Part shown: piece after piece, positions 11,858 to 23,865 of the stretch
How positions within the stretch are numbered: the first letter of the stretch is position 1
Layout of the letters: the number at the start of each line of letters is the position of its first letter
Assembly (NCBI RefSeq): GCF_016801865.2
Contig: NC_068938.1
Span: 47,885,808 to 47,949,807 of the forward strand
Reading direction: 5' to 3'
DNA: 64,000 nucleotides
Source of the DNA: Culex pipiens pallens
Taxonomy: Eukaryota > Arthropoda > Insecta > Diptera > Culicidae
Position numbers and translations under genes: made by a program
Notes under the pieces: generated by a model
Databases searched by the model: none
Told to the model about the DNA's origin: nothing
What the model saw: the letters and a program-made list of their open reading frames with translations, nothing else

Positions 11858-12668
11858 GAGCGAGTTTTTCACCAATGTGTAACAGGTTGTATCGAGGTGC
11901 TCCGATTTGAATGAAACTTTCAGCGTTTGTTTGTCTATACATGAGATGAACTCATGCCAAATATGAGCCCTCTACGACAAAGGGAAGTGGGGTAAAACGG
12001 GCATTGAAGTTTGTGGTCCAAAAAACCTAAAAAAACTTAAAATTGCTCGCATTTCCGTAAAACTTTATCAATTCCAACTCTCGTAAATGCATTTGAAAGG
12101 TCTTTCGAAGCACTTCAAAATGGGCCATAGACATCCAGGATCGGTTTGACTTTTTCTCATAGCTTTTGCAAATTACTGTTTAAAATTGATTTTTTTAAAA
12201 CCTTAATATCTTTTTGCAACAGCCTCCAACACCCATACTTCCATAGGTCAAAAGATAGGTAATTATATGGACTATAAGCCTACGGTATTAACTTTTTGGC
12301 CAATCGAAGTTTTTTTCATAGTTTTTAGATTTTTCTACAACAAACATTTTACAACGTTAGTTTTTGCCCTGACGGCCTCCATAGCGGCACTTTTTGGTCT
12401 AAATTTTGTCATATTTGGAATCCTCGGAAAATTTCACGTTAGTTAGAAGTATTGGAGTGGAAATGCGAGCAATTTTAAGATTTTTTAGGTTTTTTGGACC
12501 TCAAACTTCAATGCCCGTTTTACCCCACTTCCCTTTGTCGTAGAGGGCTCATATTTGGCATGAGTTCATCTCATGTATAGACAAACAAACACTGTAAGTT
12601 TCATCCAATTCGGAGCACCTCGATACGACCTCTAGAACAAACCGAGCAAAATTTACAAATACTGCCTC
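11858..12668. repeat. Foldback element C, 811 bp, flanked by TTAA
   Basis: It belongs to the same family as A and B but with most of the centre and part of one arm deleted. The left end is the 'GAGCGAGTTTTTCACC' type and the right end the 'GAGGCAGTATTTGTAA' type (reverse-complemented, with small changes). TTAA lies directly outside both ends (11854-11857 and 12669-12672). Confidence 0.8.
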
Positions 12669-12703
12669 TTAATTTGTTTTCAAATAAGTTCAGTCAACTT
12701 ATA

Positions 12704-12945
12704 CACGGATAGAAATCTTGCCAGCATATCCGGTAACTCTATGTTTTGAAATTCGTAAACATAGAAATGTTTCCAAAATCGTCAACAATTTTATTCCGAT
12801 TTCGAACAGCAATGTTTTCGATTTTGAAAACATTTACACAGAGATCAAGAAAGATGTTAACAATTTTGGAAACATTTCTATGTTTATGAATTTAAAAACA
12901 TAGAGTACCGGATATGCTAACAAGATATCTATCCGTGTACAACCG
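12704..12945. repeat. Foldback MITE with TACACGGATAG ends
   Basis: The left end TACACGGATAGAAATCTTG is mirrored by the right end ATATCTATCCGTGTA. The inner arms pair over AGCATATCCGGTA and AACATAGAAATGTTTCCAAAA. The plus-strand frame inside it is palindrome-derived. Confidence 0.75.
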
Positions 12946-13351
12946 TTCCTACACTCAAAATTCAGGGTCAAGAGAATTGTTCCCTAAAAATTTATTAAAG
13001 ACTCAGTGCCATAAGCAAAATAATAATGTTACCAACCTTACACCATGAAAAATAAATCTGGATTTTTTTAAAAGGTCAAATAAACCAAATTTCCAGTATT
13101 TAATTTTTGGGTCTGAAAGGAGGGAATTCAAAATTGGCAAATTTTTTTTTCAAAAAACTTAAAAAAAATTAAAGAAATTTAAGTCCAATCAGATGAAATT
13201 TATTTAAAATGCATTCCTCTGCGTTTTATTTCTTTCTTTTATTATAATTCTTTTTTTTATTATTAGAAATAAAAACATATTTTCAAACCAAACTAACAAA
13301 TGTCGGGCTTAAATCAAAAAATCGAAATTTTACAATAGTTTTTCGAAAGTT

Positions 13352-13541
13352 TCCAGAATATTTACATGTCTATTTTGTAATAGTAATTAATAATTGACAA
13401 AATAGTTGAGTTTTATTGACTTAGTTTTTAAGTTGCTTTAGGTTTCATCCAGAATATTTACAGGTCTATTTTGTAATAATAATTAATAATTGACAAAATA
13501 GTTGAGTTTTATTGATTTAGTTTTTAAGTTGCTTTAGGTTT
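13352..13541. repeat. Two tandem copies of a 96-bp unit
   Basis: The unit starts TCCAGAATATTTACA at 13352 and again at 13448. The copies differ by only a few substitutions, so the duplication looks fairly recent. There is no coding potential. Confidence 0.85.
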
Positions 13542-13974
13542 TATTTTAAATTTAGTGAATTTTCGATCTAACTTTAAATATAGTATAAAAATAAATCATG
13601 AAACTTTTGTCGTTCTCTTATAAACATACAATATAACCAGACAAGCAGTAAAAAAATACAAAAAGAATGCGATTTGTGTAATTTTCAAATGTTTGTGGCG
13701 TCATGCCAGTATTTTTAAAAGCGTTTAATGTTTCATTTGAAAAATCTTGAAAGTTATAAAAAAATTGCAAAAAAAATACCAAATCGCTGAAAAATATCAA
13801 ATGACGAGCGGAAGTTTGTATGGAAAAAATATTCAGAATATACACAGCTTAAAAATTAGTTATCAAGCTGCGTGTAGAAGGCCTGGGTGTAAAATAAATA
13901 TTGCATTGTTTTATGAAATTTTATATGATTTTACACCCTGAAATATGTAGCCCATCGGTCATCGGTCATAGCTC

Positions 13975-14051
13975 ATCGGTTCTGATGGCCGAGTGGGCTA
14001 AGGCGCCAGTCCTTACTGTTGGTGCTGGGTTTGAATCCCGTCGGATGCAAT
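13975..14051 (+). mobile_element. tRNA-like SINE head
   Basis: A perfect A box TGGCCGAGTGG and a B box GGTTTGAATCC are spaced as in a tRNA, with T-stem bases TGGG/CCCG around the B box. The acceptor halves pair only in part, so a functional tRNA gene is unlikely. A short T run follows at 14050-14059. Just before it is a small CATCGGT repeat. Confidence 0.5.
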
Positions 14052-14429
14052 TTTTTTTTGCGTTTGCAAAAATTGTACATGCAGTGTGTAATATTAAGTG
14101 TTTATTTTGACGAAGGTGATGTGCATGCTTTTGCATGCGATTTTACCTTCGGATTTTTGCTGTGTAGTGTGAAATTCTTATGCAATATAATAAACCAAAC
14201 AACTTTGTTGAAGAATTCAAAACGATCCAAATCGAACCATTTAGAAAAAATGCAAACTATTTTGAATGATTTTAGGGCTCATATGTTGGACAGGTACTTT
14301 TTTTAATTTGTTAAAATACTTTTATGCATGATCTAATAACGCTTGTTGTCTTCAACCAAGAAATAAATGGATAGTGTTGAAGTCAAATAAAAAAGCATTG
14401 AAAAATGTTTTTCCAAACACAGAAAATTC

Positions 14430-16240
14430 ACAGTAAATGAGCTGATTTTATTCATTCCTCCTATTGTTTTTGGCTACTAATGATTTTAGAAGATTTTTTT
14501 TTTGTGTCAGTTTTATCGAAACATCGAAATTAATTAATTGATCAATTTATTTAAAAAAATATTTTAACAAATAATAACACAAATAACAAATTAATAACAA
14601 ATACTAATCTATTTTAAACCTCAAAAATAAGATGATTTTGTTTTATAATATCTAATAATAAACTCTTTTTGTTGAATCAAATGACGTTCAGATATTTCAT
14701 TTAATTTAATATTTAATAACGATTAATTTAATAAACAGCAATCCTTGGTGATCATTTTATCTCACACCTCATCAAACCGGCTGCTTTTGTTGACAGTCTC
14801 CCAGCATCTGTTACGCAGATCCGACAGCCGTCGTTTTCCCATGAGGCTCTGTCATAATCTGTGCGTGTAATTTCGTTGGCTCCGGTAACGCCACCGCCAC
14901 CACCATCACAATGCCACATAAAAAGCTCCGCATCGACACCCGCCCTCCGTTGCCCGTGTCATGGTCCATAACCGGTGCGATTAACGTTTTCTCTTTCACG
15001 TTAGTCATCCCTTAAAACCCCCCAACCCGCTCCCAAAAAACGAGGTAGGTACTTGCTCAATGTTGTTGCTCAGAAGTTGCTTTCAATTTCATCCTTTCTC
15101 TTACATCAGCAGCGCCGAGGTTCTCCGGGTGTTCCCCCAAGTCCCACACAAATAAACACACGCACACACACACACCTGGCATGGCATCGATAGTGAAAGT
15201 TACTCTCTTTCTTCTGCGGAGGGGGCTTCACGGTCTGATGGCTGATGACGCGAAGAACAATGGGACACGACGTGGTGGAACACGTGTTGGTTAAGGTCTG
15301 CGGGTGTTTGCGTTAATCTTTTCATTACGTGCTAATTGAATTCTTGCCGGTGGTGGTGCGCGATTTGAGCACGCAAAAGATTTTCCCAGCGTGATTAACC
15401 ACGGGGAGGAATTTGGAAGAATGAAGCTCGTTTTGTCGTTTTGCTAAAGAGCGATTAACAGATTATGCAGTCGGCTTTGAATGTCCCTCAAAATGATGTA
15501 GGGGAAATTCTTGTACGTTTTTCAGGAAAAGTACTAGCTCCTAAATTCTTCCAATTAGCTGATTTTCACTATACAAGTTATTTTGTATGATAGAAACTTG
15601 CTTGCTTACTTCCTATTGAGCTATTTATCACTCGATTTCAGTTGAAATCGCTTTTTATGTGCCGTAATTGAACGTCAAAGTCAAAGAGGCACGATGTAGT
15701 TAGATGCTGTTCCCCTATTCTTGGTAATTTTAAATTTAAAGATGACTTATTGTTTAATCAGGTAAACATTACAAACCCTTTTAAATCAAACTTATCAAAT
15801 TGAATTTTAAGTTTTCAAAAGTATAATGATAATTTTGTTAATTAGTACATTCAAGTACTTGATTTGATGAATAACTAAACTAACTCTTGTAGAGCAGAAC
15901 CAATCAAAAACCTTCTTGATAAATTTGATTTCTGAAATAAAAATCAGTTAACAAAAACGTGAAATGAACAGTCTATTCCTTTGTTTACCAAAGTTTATAA
16001 TAAAATTTATAAATCGTTTTTTTACAGAAATATAATTTTTTGTTGCCACCGAAAAACTTGTTCTTCTGTGTATGCCTATAAATCTGAAAATATTATTGTT
16101 TTCGATTTCAGCAACACTTTAAACTTGTAACTTAAAAACTTATTTTAACTTTTCTTAGTGTTAAATTATCCAAAGTATCCGAAATGCGGTCCGATTTTAA
16201 TATTAAATTCATTTATATTTGATAAAATCAGGACACTTTA
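14430..16240. other. Non-coding DNA with a GC-richer single-copy island
   Basis: The section 14750-15470 is clearly GC-richer, has a CA-rich microsatellite at about 15155-15176, and lacks the repeat families seen around it. The minus-strand 65-codon frame there has no family features. It may be regulatory or intronic DNA, and no gene can be supported. Confidence 0.35.
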
Positions 16241-16243
16241 TGA

Positions 16244-16696
16244 GGGAGCCGCAGCCGTGCGAGTAAGGCGGTTGCTTTACAACGCAAATTCCTGCTTGTG
16301 AAAAAACTCGGGTTCAAATCCTTGGCTCCCCGGCCCAACCTTCCAAGCGTTTTTCGAGTGCAAATAATCGCCTAGCATTTATCACCCGGTGCAAAGGTTG
16401 TGCTCAGAACCTAGCAGTGCTGTGTAAGAAGCTTGGCCGCGCGCTGAGAAGAGCTTATATAGCAATACAATACTGCTCTGGTTCTAGCGATGCACAATAT
16501 AAAGAAGAACGCATGGAAGGTGGTCTACAAGAGTTACGGCTTTTCGGCTGGTCGACACACGCGTTCACCCAATACAATGGTGTTTGCGTGCGAAGTCAAC
16601 AGAAAGGCCCAACAACAGTAAATTGGGCAATCCTACAATAGACCTATAATCAGGTTCCAGTGGTAGATTACTCAGACAGAAAAAAAAAAAAAAAAA
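16244..16696 (+). mobile_element. SINE with a type II tRNA-like head and poly-A tail
   Basis: The head at 16244-16330 has perfectly complementary acceptor arms (GGGAGCC and GGCTCCC), a B box GGTTCAAATCC and a long variable region, as in Leu/Ser tRNAs. A 350-bp body follows and ends in a run of about 17 A at 16680-16696. The plus-strand frame in the body is not a gene. The A tail directly joins the next repeat at 16698. Confidence 0.7.
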
Positions 16697-16697
16697 T

Positions 16698-17835
16698 ACT
16701 TTTCCTGTCATTCTCGCATGACGAAAAGGCCTACTTTTTCTCTACTTAAAAATAAATGTTTCGAAAAGTGATACTTTTCGACACAAGTGCTAAAAGTTCT
16801 GCTTTTCACAACTAAAATGGGTGTTGAAATGTTATTGTTTTGATTTTATCAGTGAATTGTCTAAACACGTAAAAAATGACTTAAAACTCCATTCAAAGGG
16901 TGTTTTTTGGATTGCAAAAAATGTTTTATGGAACTTGTTGCAAAACTTGATTTTTTCAGCACATGTCGTATTTATCCAACTCGGTACACCTCTTTAGATA
17001 AATGTACAACTTGTGCTGAAAAAAACATCTTTTTGCATAAACTACTAATTTCAACTTTTCAGCATCCTGATTGCTCAAAATCAACCACTCCATTCGCGAG
17101 CACAAATAGCAGGCGACGCGATACTACCCTGATGAATTCCTACTGTTTGTCACTTTGAAACCATTCGCTCCCGAACACTCTCTTTTCTACTCTCCTTCTC
17201 TCTCTGATCGGCTCAGTCTCCGAACGGCTCAGGCAGGCCGAACGTCGCCGATCACTCTGAACTGAAAACATTTTTTCTCTGATGCGCTGCGTTATACTCA
17301 TTGATTTGGGTTGCTTAAAATCAATGTTATCAATTAAATTGTGCATTTATTTTGATTTCATAACATTATAGAAACCAACCAACCAAAGAAACATCCACCA
17401 AGAAAAATCAAATTGATGGCAAACTGAGGGTGGGAAAACAAAAAGACTGCCACGCTGGCGTTTTGTGACAATGGCTCTTCGCTGAGCATGGTAGTGTGTG
17501 AGTGTCGTCAAGCGACGGAGTAGACAAATATTTTCACGATGTATTTGTTCGCTGAGTGAACAGTTCGGGCCACTCGCTGGCTGCTTGCGAGTATCATTCG
17601 CTCATGAATGCTAGCGGGTTAGAATAGGCGACGAATGGATAGGCGATGAGTGAGTGGTTTCTGTTCATTGAACCGAAAATCAGGACCCTTGCATGTAAGT
17701 GCTGAATAGTACGACTTTTAGCATTTATTTTGAAAAGTGTTACTTTTTGATTCTGTTATTTTTGGTTTAGAAAAGTAGGCTTTTTTATTGTTCAAGAATG
17801 ACAGGAAAAGTTAGTAGTTTCAAAATGGAATTGAC
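16698..17835. repeat. Composite MITE copy 1 (CTTTTCCTGTCATTC ends) with insertion
   Basis: The left end ACTTTTCCTGTCATTC matches the right end GAATGACAGGAAAAGT in inverted orientation. Inside at about 16912-17050 is a hairpin-forming segment (TTTTTTCAGCAC...TTATCCAAC and its complement). A second copy without the middle lies at 60.45-60.87 kb. Between 17090 and 17690 is GC-richer DNA that the second copy lacks, itself with related inverted edges (CCACTCCATTCG and GAATGG...GAGTGG). Confidence 0.6.
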
Positions 17836-18366
17836 GGATTAACGGATTGACAATCATGGACACTTTAAAAAAATGAAAGACGGAAATATTTCAGTAAAAA
17901 TAAACTTTAAGTTTTATATCTTGAAAACAGTGTACTTTTTCAAAAAAAATCTATTGATTTTTTTTTCGATTGCCATTTTAATTTTACATTAAATACTTAA
18001 GTGAAAAAAAATATGGCTAAAATTTCTATTCTTTCCAAAAAACATTTTTTTTTTCAAAAAATCATATCTCTGCGGCAAATGTTTTAACTGCTTCGCTATG
18101 GCTCAAAAGTTGCGTTTCTTCCACTAAAACATGTAACTTAAGGTTATTTTTGGTGGTTGTTTTTTTTCTTTGAGCCAAATCAAACAAATATAAATAAAAT
18201 CTATTTTCTGTTTTGGTGGAGATTGAAAAGCAAGTTTGTAAATATTTTTTCGTCAATCTTCAATCGTCGCTCCAACTTTTTTATCACGGTTCTTAAGAGT
18301 CCAATTATTTTAAAAAGGGAAGAAAAATCGATTCAATTGTATTCTGTATTGTTTACTGTTGACTGT

Positions 18367-19640
18367 GAGCAGTTCTCTACGAAATCGTTATTTTTTCTTA
18401 AATTTTAATTTTTGTATTTTTTAATCCGACTGAAACTTTTTTGGCGCCTTCGGTATGCCCAAAGAAGCCATTTTGCATCATTAGTTTGTCCATATAATTT
18501 TCCATACAAATTTGGCAGCTGGCCATACAAAAATGATGTATGAATTGTGTATCTTTTGATGGAATTTTTTGATCGATTTGTTGTCTTCGGCAAAGTTGTA
18601 GGTATGGATATGGAATACACCGAAAAAAATGATACACGGTAAAAAAAATTTGGTGATTTTTTATTCAACTTTTTGTCACTAAAACTTGATTTGCAAAAAA
18701 ACACTATATTTATTTTTTTTTTGATTTAATTTAGAGGACATCCCAATCCCAACTTTTCAGAAATTTCCAGGTTGTGCAAAAAATCTTTGAGCGAGTTATA
18801 AATTTTTGAATCAATACTGATTTTTTCACAAAATCGAAAAATTGGTCGCAAAAATTTTTCAACATGTTTGCCCACCTTTGAAAAAAATATTTTTGAAAAG
18901 CTAAAAAAATTCTCTATATTTTGCATTTTTAAAATTTGTTGATATGACCCATAGTTGCTGAGATATTGCCATGCAAAGGTTTAAAAACAGGAAAATAAAT
19001 GTTTTCTAAGTCCCACCCAAACAACACACCATTTTTTAATGTCGATATCTCAGCAACTAATGGTCCGATTTGTACATACTTTTTTTGCACCTTTTTTATT
19101 TTCGTAATAGTATTTGTCATATAACTTTTTAAAGAAATCATATTTTCATGAGCTTTTTGTAGCAAAATGTTTGGCATGAGTTTCTGAACAAAACGTAGTA
19201 CTAGGTTCCTGTCAAACTTTAAATTGTTTACATGTTTCATCGCAAAATGTGCATAGTGCCCAAGGAGTGTAAATACTTTTTTTACATACTGTATGAAAAT
19301 TAAAAAATCTGTGTCTTTTGAAGGATTTTTTTCATCGATTTGGTGTCTTCGGCAAAGTTGTAGGTATGGATATGGACTACACTGAAAAAAATGATGCAAG
19401 GTAAAAAAAAATTTGGCGATTTTTTATTTAACTTTTTGTCACTAAAACTTGATTTGCAAAAAAAAAATATTTTTATTTTTTTTTAATTTTTGATTTAATT
19501 TAGAGGACATCAAATCCCAATTTTTCAGAAATTTCCAGGTTGTGCAAAAAATTTTGAGCGAGTTATAAATTTTTGAATCAATACTGATTTTTTCAAAAAA
19601 TCGAAAAATTGGTCGCAAAAATTTTTCAACATGTTTCTAT
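18367..19640. repeat. Family D elements, one arm followed by a partial direct repeat
   Basis: Begins with GAGCAGTTCTCTACGAAATCG, the family D terminus. The stretch from about 18570 to 18870 recurs at about 19335-19635 in the same orientation (both contain GTCTTCGGCAAAGTTGTAGG and GAGTTATAAATTTTTGAATC). Minus-strand frames of 79-156 codons are repeat-derived. Confidence 0.7.
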
Positions 19641-19649
19641 TCCGATTAA

Positions 19650-20560
19650 TTTAATTGAGTGACAACTTCAACTTTCAACTGTGTCAAATCAAATCTGAGC
19701 CATCCTCAATTCCTTGACCATCGTCCACCAGACAGCTAACGGAATCACCAAAACACCTGTTTTTACCCACCGGCTGGAGAGGCCACCCCGTCCTGACCAA
19801 CAGCACCATTTCTAATTCCAGTCTCGTTCAGTTTTGCTTTCAACCCCGCAACAACAACAAATGTGGAAAAGAAACGGTCCAAAAAAAGAAGCATTAAACT
19901 CAATCCAAAACGAACATAAAACCAAATGTACGTCAAGTTCATACTCGATATTTTATTCACCCGGAGCTCGCCCAAAACTTGTAAAGGAAGAAAATGCAAC
20001 ACACACACAAAATAGAGAGCTTTCCTCGCGGGAAAATATAGGTTAGTAAAACGGCCTTGTTTTCCATGTGAGTGAGCGCGAAGCTCGGATTTCGTTTGCT
20101 TTGGTGCAATGTGGTTTATTTTTCCACACTTTTCCTCTTCAACTTACGTTTTTTTCGCTTCTTTTATAGTTTTTGTTTGTTGCTGTTTTCTTCGCTTCTT
20201 CTTTCACCAAATTGAATGCATATTTTTCCCTGCTCGCGGCGGAGATTTTCACTTTGCCAGTCTGTTGAGTTGGGAAGTGAAAGAAAAGGGGCGCCACGAA
20301 CCCGATTAGAAACGGCTTTGGTTCTGGTAGAGTAAGCTTTTGAGAGTTACTGAACGTGGTTCGGAACAAGTTTTTGAGCTAGTTGTGCGGAGCCGCAATA
20401 GAGTGGAGGCGTACCAGAGCTAGTAAAAGAGAAGCGGTACTGGTTGTGAAATTTTCTACGTGATTGAGAAAAGTTTCTTACGGTCCTCTTACATGTGAAT
20501 TTTTGTTTCTAGATATTAAGTCAAAGTGATTAATTTTCAAGATAAAATAATTCAAGGAGC
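19650..20560. other. Single-copy-like island
   Basis: GC-richer DNA lies between family D repeats, without recognised repeats or convincing coding frames. Confidence 0.35.
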
Positions 20561-20569
20561 CATCAGATA

Positions 20570-21220
20570 GCACTTTTTTCCTTTCTAACTAAAGAAAGGT
20601 ATAGGTTTTTTTAATTGTAATTTTTTTTTCTTCTCATAAATTATGTAAACGAGTTGAATGGATCTCCAACTTTAAGGTACAAAAACAAACTTAATTTGCA
20701 ATTGAGCTGAGAAATCGCGAATCGGTTTTGAAATAAAATCAATTGAAAGAAAAATGTCAGGCCATTTGTATGGAATTTGTTGAAAAAGTCAAAGTCAAAA
20801 GTCAAATTTGATGGTGAGCCTATGATTTTTTACATTCAAAATTTTAGTGGAGATAGCCTAACATGTTTACAAAGGCTTCTCCTAATAAATACAAAAAAAT
20901 GGTTCTCAAATTGGGTTAATCGTCACAATTTCCAAAACTTTTTTTTTAAATTGAAGAATTGAAAAAAGTCGCCGAATAAATAATTTTTAAGGCTTTTCAG
21001 CTTATTTACCAGTTTTTGGTTTGACAAAAAAAATTATTTTTTGCCATTTTTATAAGTAAGACTTAATCTTGCAATTAATCCTTGATTCGAGTCCTCAGAC
21101 AAAACTTAGTAAATGTACCAATTTTGAGCCAAATCGGTTAAGGTTTAGGGGTCACTTTTGATCGGTGAAGTTTAGATAGGAAAATTCCCAAAAATTTACG
21201 AGGAAACAACACCTACAAGT
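20570..21220. repeat. Probable degraded repeat with CTTTCTAACTAAAGAAAGG start
   Basis: The palindromic string CCTTTCTAACTAAAGAAAGG at 20580-20599 opens an AT-rich block with text such as CAATTTTGAGCCAAATCGG. I recognise it only as repeat-like; its edges are uncertain. Confidence 0.35.
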
Positions 21221-21230
21221 GAGCAATTCT

Positions 21231-23564
21231 CTACCAAAACTGGAAATGGATTTTATTTGTATTTTTTTATTTGGCTCAAACTTTGTGGGGGCCTTCCCTA
21301 TGTCCAAAGAAGCCATTTTGCATCATTAGTTTGTCCATATAAATTTCCATACAAATTTGGCAGCTGTTCATACAAAAATAAAAAAAAAATCAAATTATTC
21401 GCTCTACAGCTTTGCCTTGGCGTTCTCGATTGCGAGATTCCTACTCGAAACTAGGTGTCCGAAGGCTTGATTGTTGAGGCAATTGCAAACCTCTTTTTAC
21501 ACCTAAGCTTCCATCCACCCCGGGATTCGAACTGACGACCTTTGGATTGTGAGTCCAACTGCCTACCAGCGACTCCACCAGGACAGGACCCAGGGAGACG
21601 ACTCCTACACCTGGACTGAGCTATCGACCTAACCTCTAGGATAGACCGGGGCCAACATTTACTTCCCCATCCGACGGAAGGCGTGATCAGACAAATCTCG
21701 TCTCAAAATTTGCCACCGGGACCTTCTGGGATCGAACCCAGGCCGACTGGGTGAGAGGCAATCACGCTTACCCCTACACCACGGTCCCGGCTTTGTTCAT
21801 ACAAAAATGGTACGTAAATATTCGAAAATCTGTAACTTTTGAAGGAATTTTTTGATCAAGACACCAAAGTTGTAGGTATTGTTAAGGACTATTTAGAAAA
21901 AATAGGTACACGGAAAAAAAATTTGCAGATTTTTTTATTAACTTTTTTTTCACAAAAACTCAAATTCCCAAAATATGTATTTTTTGATTTTCGAGATTTT
22001 TTTATATGTTTTAGGGGACAAAAATCCGCAACTTTTGAGCTATAGAGAAACATGGTCAAAAAATCTGCCGCTGAGTTATGATTTTTTGAAAAACTGGTGA
22101 TTTTTGGAAAAAATCGAAATTTCATATATAAAATTTTTTTGACCTCATTTTTTTATGCAAAATTGAATTTGCAATCGAAAATTACTTTACAGATTTTTTG
22201 ATAAAGGGCCCCGTTTTCAAGATATAGCCACCGAAAGTTTGATTTCAGCGAAATATTTGCAGTTTTTCGATTTTTAAAAATAGTGACCATGAGTGACCAT
22301 TTCTAAAAATATTTTTTTTGAAAAGTTCAGAAGTTTGCTATAAAATTGTCTAAGAGACATTGAAGATTGGACCACTGGTTGTTGAGATACAGCGGCTTAA
22401 AGAAAAAGAAACACGAAAATTGAAGTTTTCTAAGTCAAACAGCCCACCATTTTCTAATGACGATATCTCAGCAGTTAATGGTTCAATTTTGAATGTTAAT
22501 ACATTAAACATTCGTGAAATATTCCGATCTTTTCGAAAAAAATATTTTGAAAAAAAATAAATCAAGACTATTATTTTAAAAGGGTTAAACATTGAATATT
22601 ATGCCCATTTTATATGCTAGTATTGATTTAAAAATTTTCAAAATATTTTTTTCGAAAAGATCGGAAAATTTCACGAATGTTTCATGTGTTAACATTGAAA
22701 ATCGGACCATTAGTTGCTGAGATATTAACATTAGAAAATTGAGGGTTGTTTGGGTGAGAATTAGAAAATTTCAATTTTCTTGTTTCTTTTTCTTTAAGCC
22801 GCTGTATATCAGCAACCAGTGGTCCAATCTTCGATGTCTCTTAGACAATTTTATAGCAAATTTTCTGAACTTTTCAAAAAAAATATTTTAAGAGATGGTC
22901 ACTCATGGTCACTATTTTTAAAAATCGAAAAACTGCAAATATTTCGCTGAAATCAAACTTTCGGTGGCTATATCTTGAAAACGGGGCCCTTTATCAAAAA
23001 ATCTGTATAGTAATTTTCGAGTGCAAATTCAATTTTGCATAAAAAAATGAGGTCAAAAAAATTTTATGTATGAAATTTCGATTTTTTCCAAAAATCACCA
23101 GTTTTTCAAAAAATCATAACTCGGCGGCAGATTTTTTGACCATGCTTCTCTATTGCTCAAAAGTTGCGGATTTTTGTCCCCTAAAACATTTCAAAAAATC
23201 TCGAAAATCAAAAAATACGTATTTTGGGAATTTGAGTTTTTGTGAAAAAAAAGTTAATAAAAAAATCGGGAAATTTTTTTTCCGTGTACCTATTTTTTTC
23301 TAAATAGTCCTTAACAATACCTACATCTTTGCCGAAGACACCAAATTGATCAAAAAATTCCTTCAAAAGTTACAGATTTTCGAATATTTACGTACCATTT
23401 TTGTATGAACAGCTGCCAAATTTGTATGGAAATTTGTATGGACAAACTAATAATGCAAAATGGCTTCTTTGGTCATAGGGAAGGCCCCCACAAAGTTTGA
23501 GCCAAATCAAAAAATACAAAAAATAAAAATGGTCGAAATCGGCCGGTTTTGTAGAGAATTGCTC
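21231..23564. repeat. Family D foldback element, 2.33 kb, with nested SINE
   Basis: Ends are GAGCAATTCTCTACCAAAAC (left) and GTAGAGAATTGCTC (right). The arms pair through long segments, for instance the block with CAAAGAAGCCATTTTGCAT and its complement at 23457-23477. The left arm is split by the SINE at 21380-21793. Short frames at 21889-22125 and 23070-23303 encode nearly the same peptide from opposite arms, so they are not genes. Confidence 0.85.
21380..21793 (-). mobile_element. Composite SINE with two tRNA-like modules and a 15-bp target duplication
   Basis: On the minus strand the element opens with a tRNA-Glu-like module (21716-21789) with acceptor arms GGGACC/GGTCCC, loop CTCTCAC and B box GGTTCGATCCC. 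Next comes a core block (21640-21690), then a second tRNA-like module (about 21515-21580) with B box GTTCGAATCCC and loop CTCACAA. A body and a T-rich tail follow. The string TGTTCATACAAAAAT flanks both sides (21365-21379 and 21794-21808). The uninterrupted opposite arm of the host foldback shows the empty site. A dimeric design is known for the Culex Twin SINE family; whether this is a member is not established here. Confidence 0.8.
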
Positions 23565-23865
23565 AAGTTAGACCCTTTGACAAAATTGTTGGGAATTTAA
23601 TTTCCTACAAGAATTTTACCTTCTGCCAAAATCCTGAAACGTTGTTTTCCCCCATACATTTTTGCGAATATTCCCGTATAAATTTCAAAAACTTTACTTC
23701 TCTTGTTTTATGTTTTTCTTGTTTCATTTTTAGTATTTTGATTTGCATTTATCTTGGTTAGTTTATGTTGTTTTTGGTAGTATTTGGCATATCCTAACGC
23801 CTCCTATCATTACATTTAATTACTTTCTATTTTTTTCATGTTTTTACAGTCACTTTTATAATTGT
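23565..23865. repeat. AT-rich repeat shared with 59.99-60.20 kb in inverted orientation
   Basis: The run from ACTTCTCTTGTTTTATG to GATTTGCATTTATCTTG, then GTTTATGTTGTTTTTGGTAG, is found reverse-complemented at 60.09-60.20 kb. No coding potential. Confidence 0.55.

Noticed and set aside
16244..16330. Possible functional tRNA-Leu/Ser gene with perfect acceptor pairing
   Set aside because: The anticodon loop does not have a normal T33 and anticodon, and the unit continues into a body with a poly-A tail, so a SINE is the better reading.
18929..19399. 156-codon minus-strand frame
   Set aside because: It covers family D repeat arms and similar peptides appear from other copies at 27-29 kb; no protein family match.
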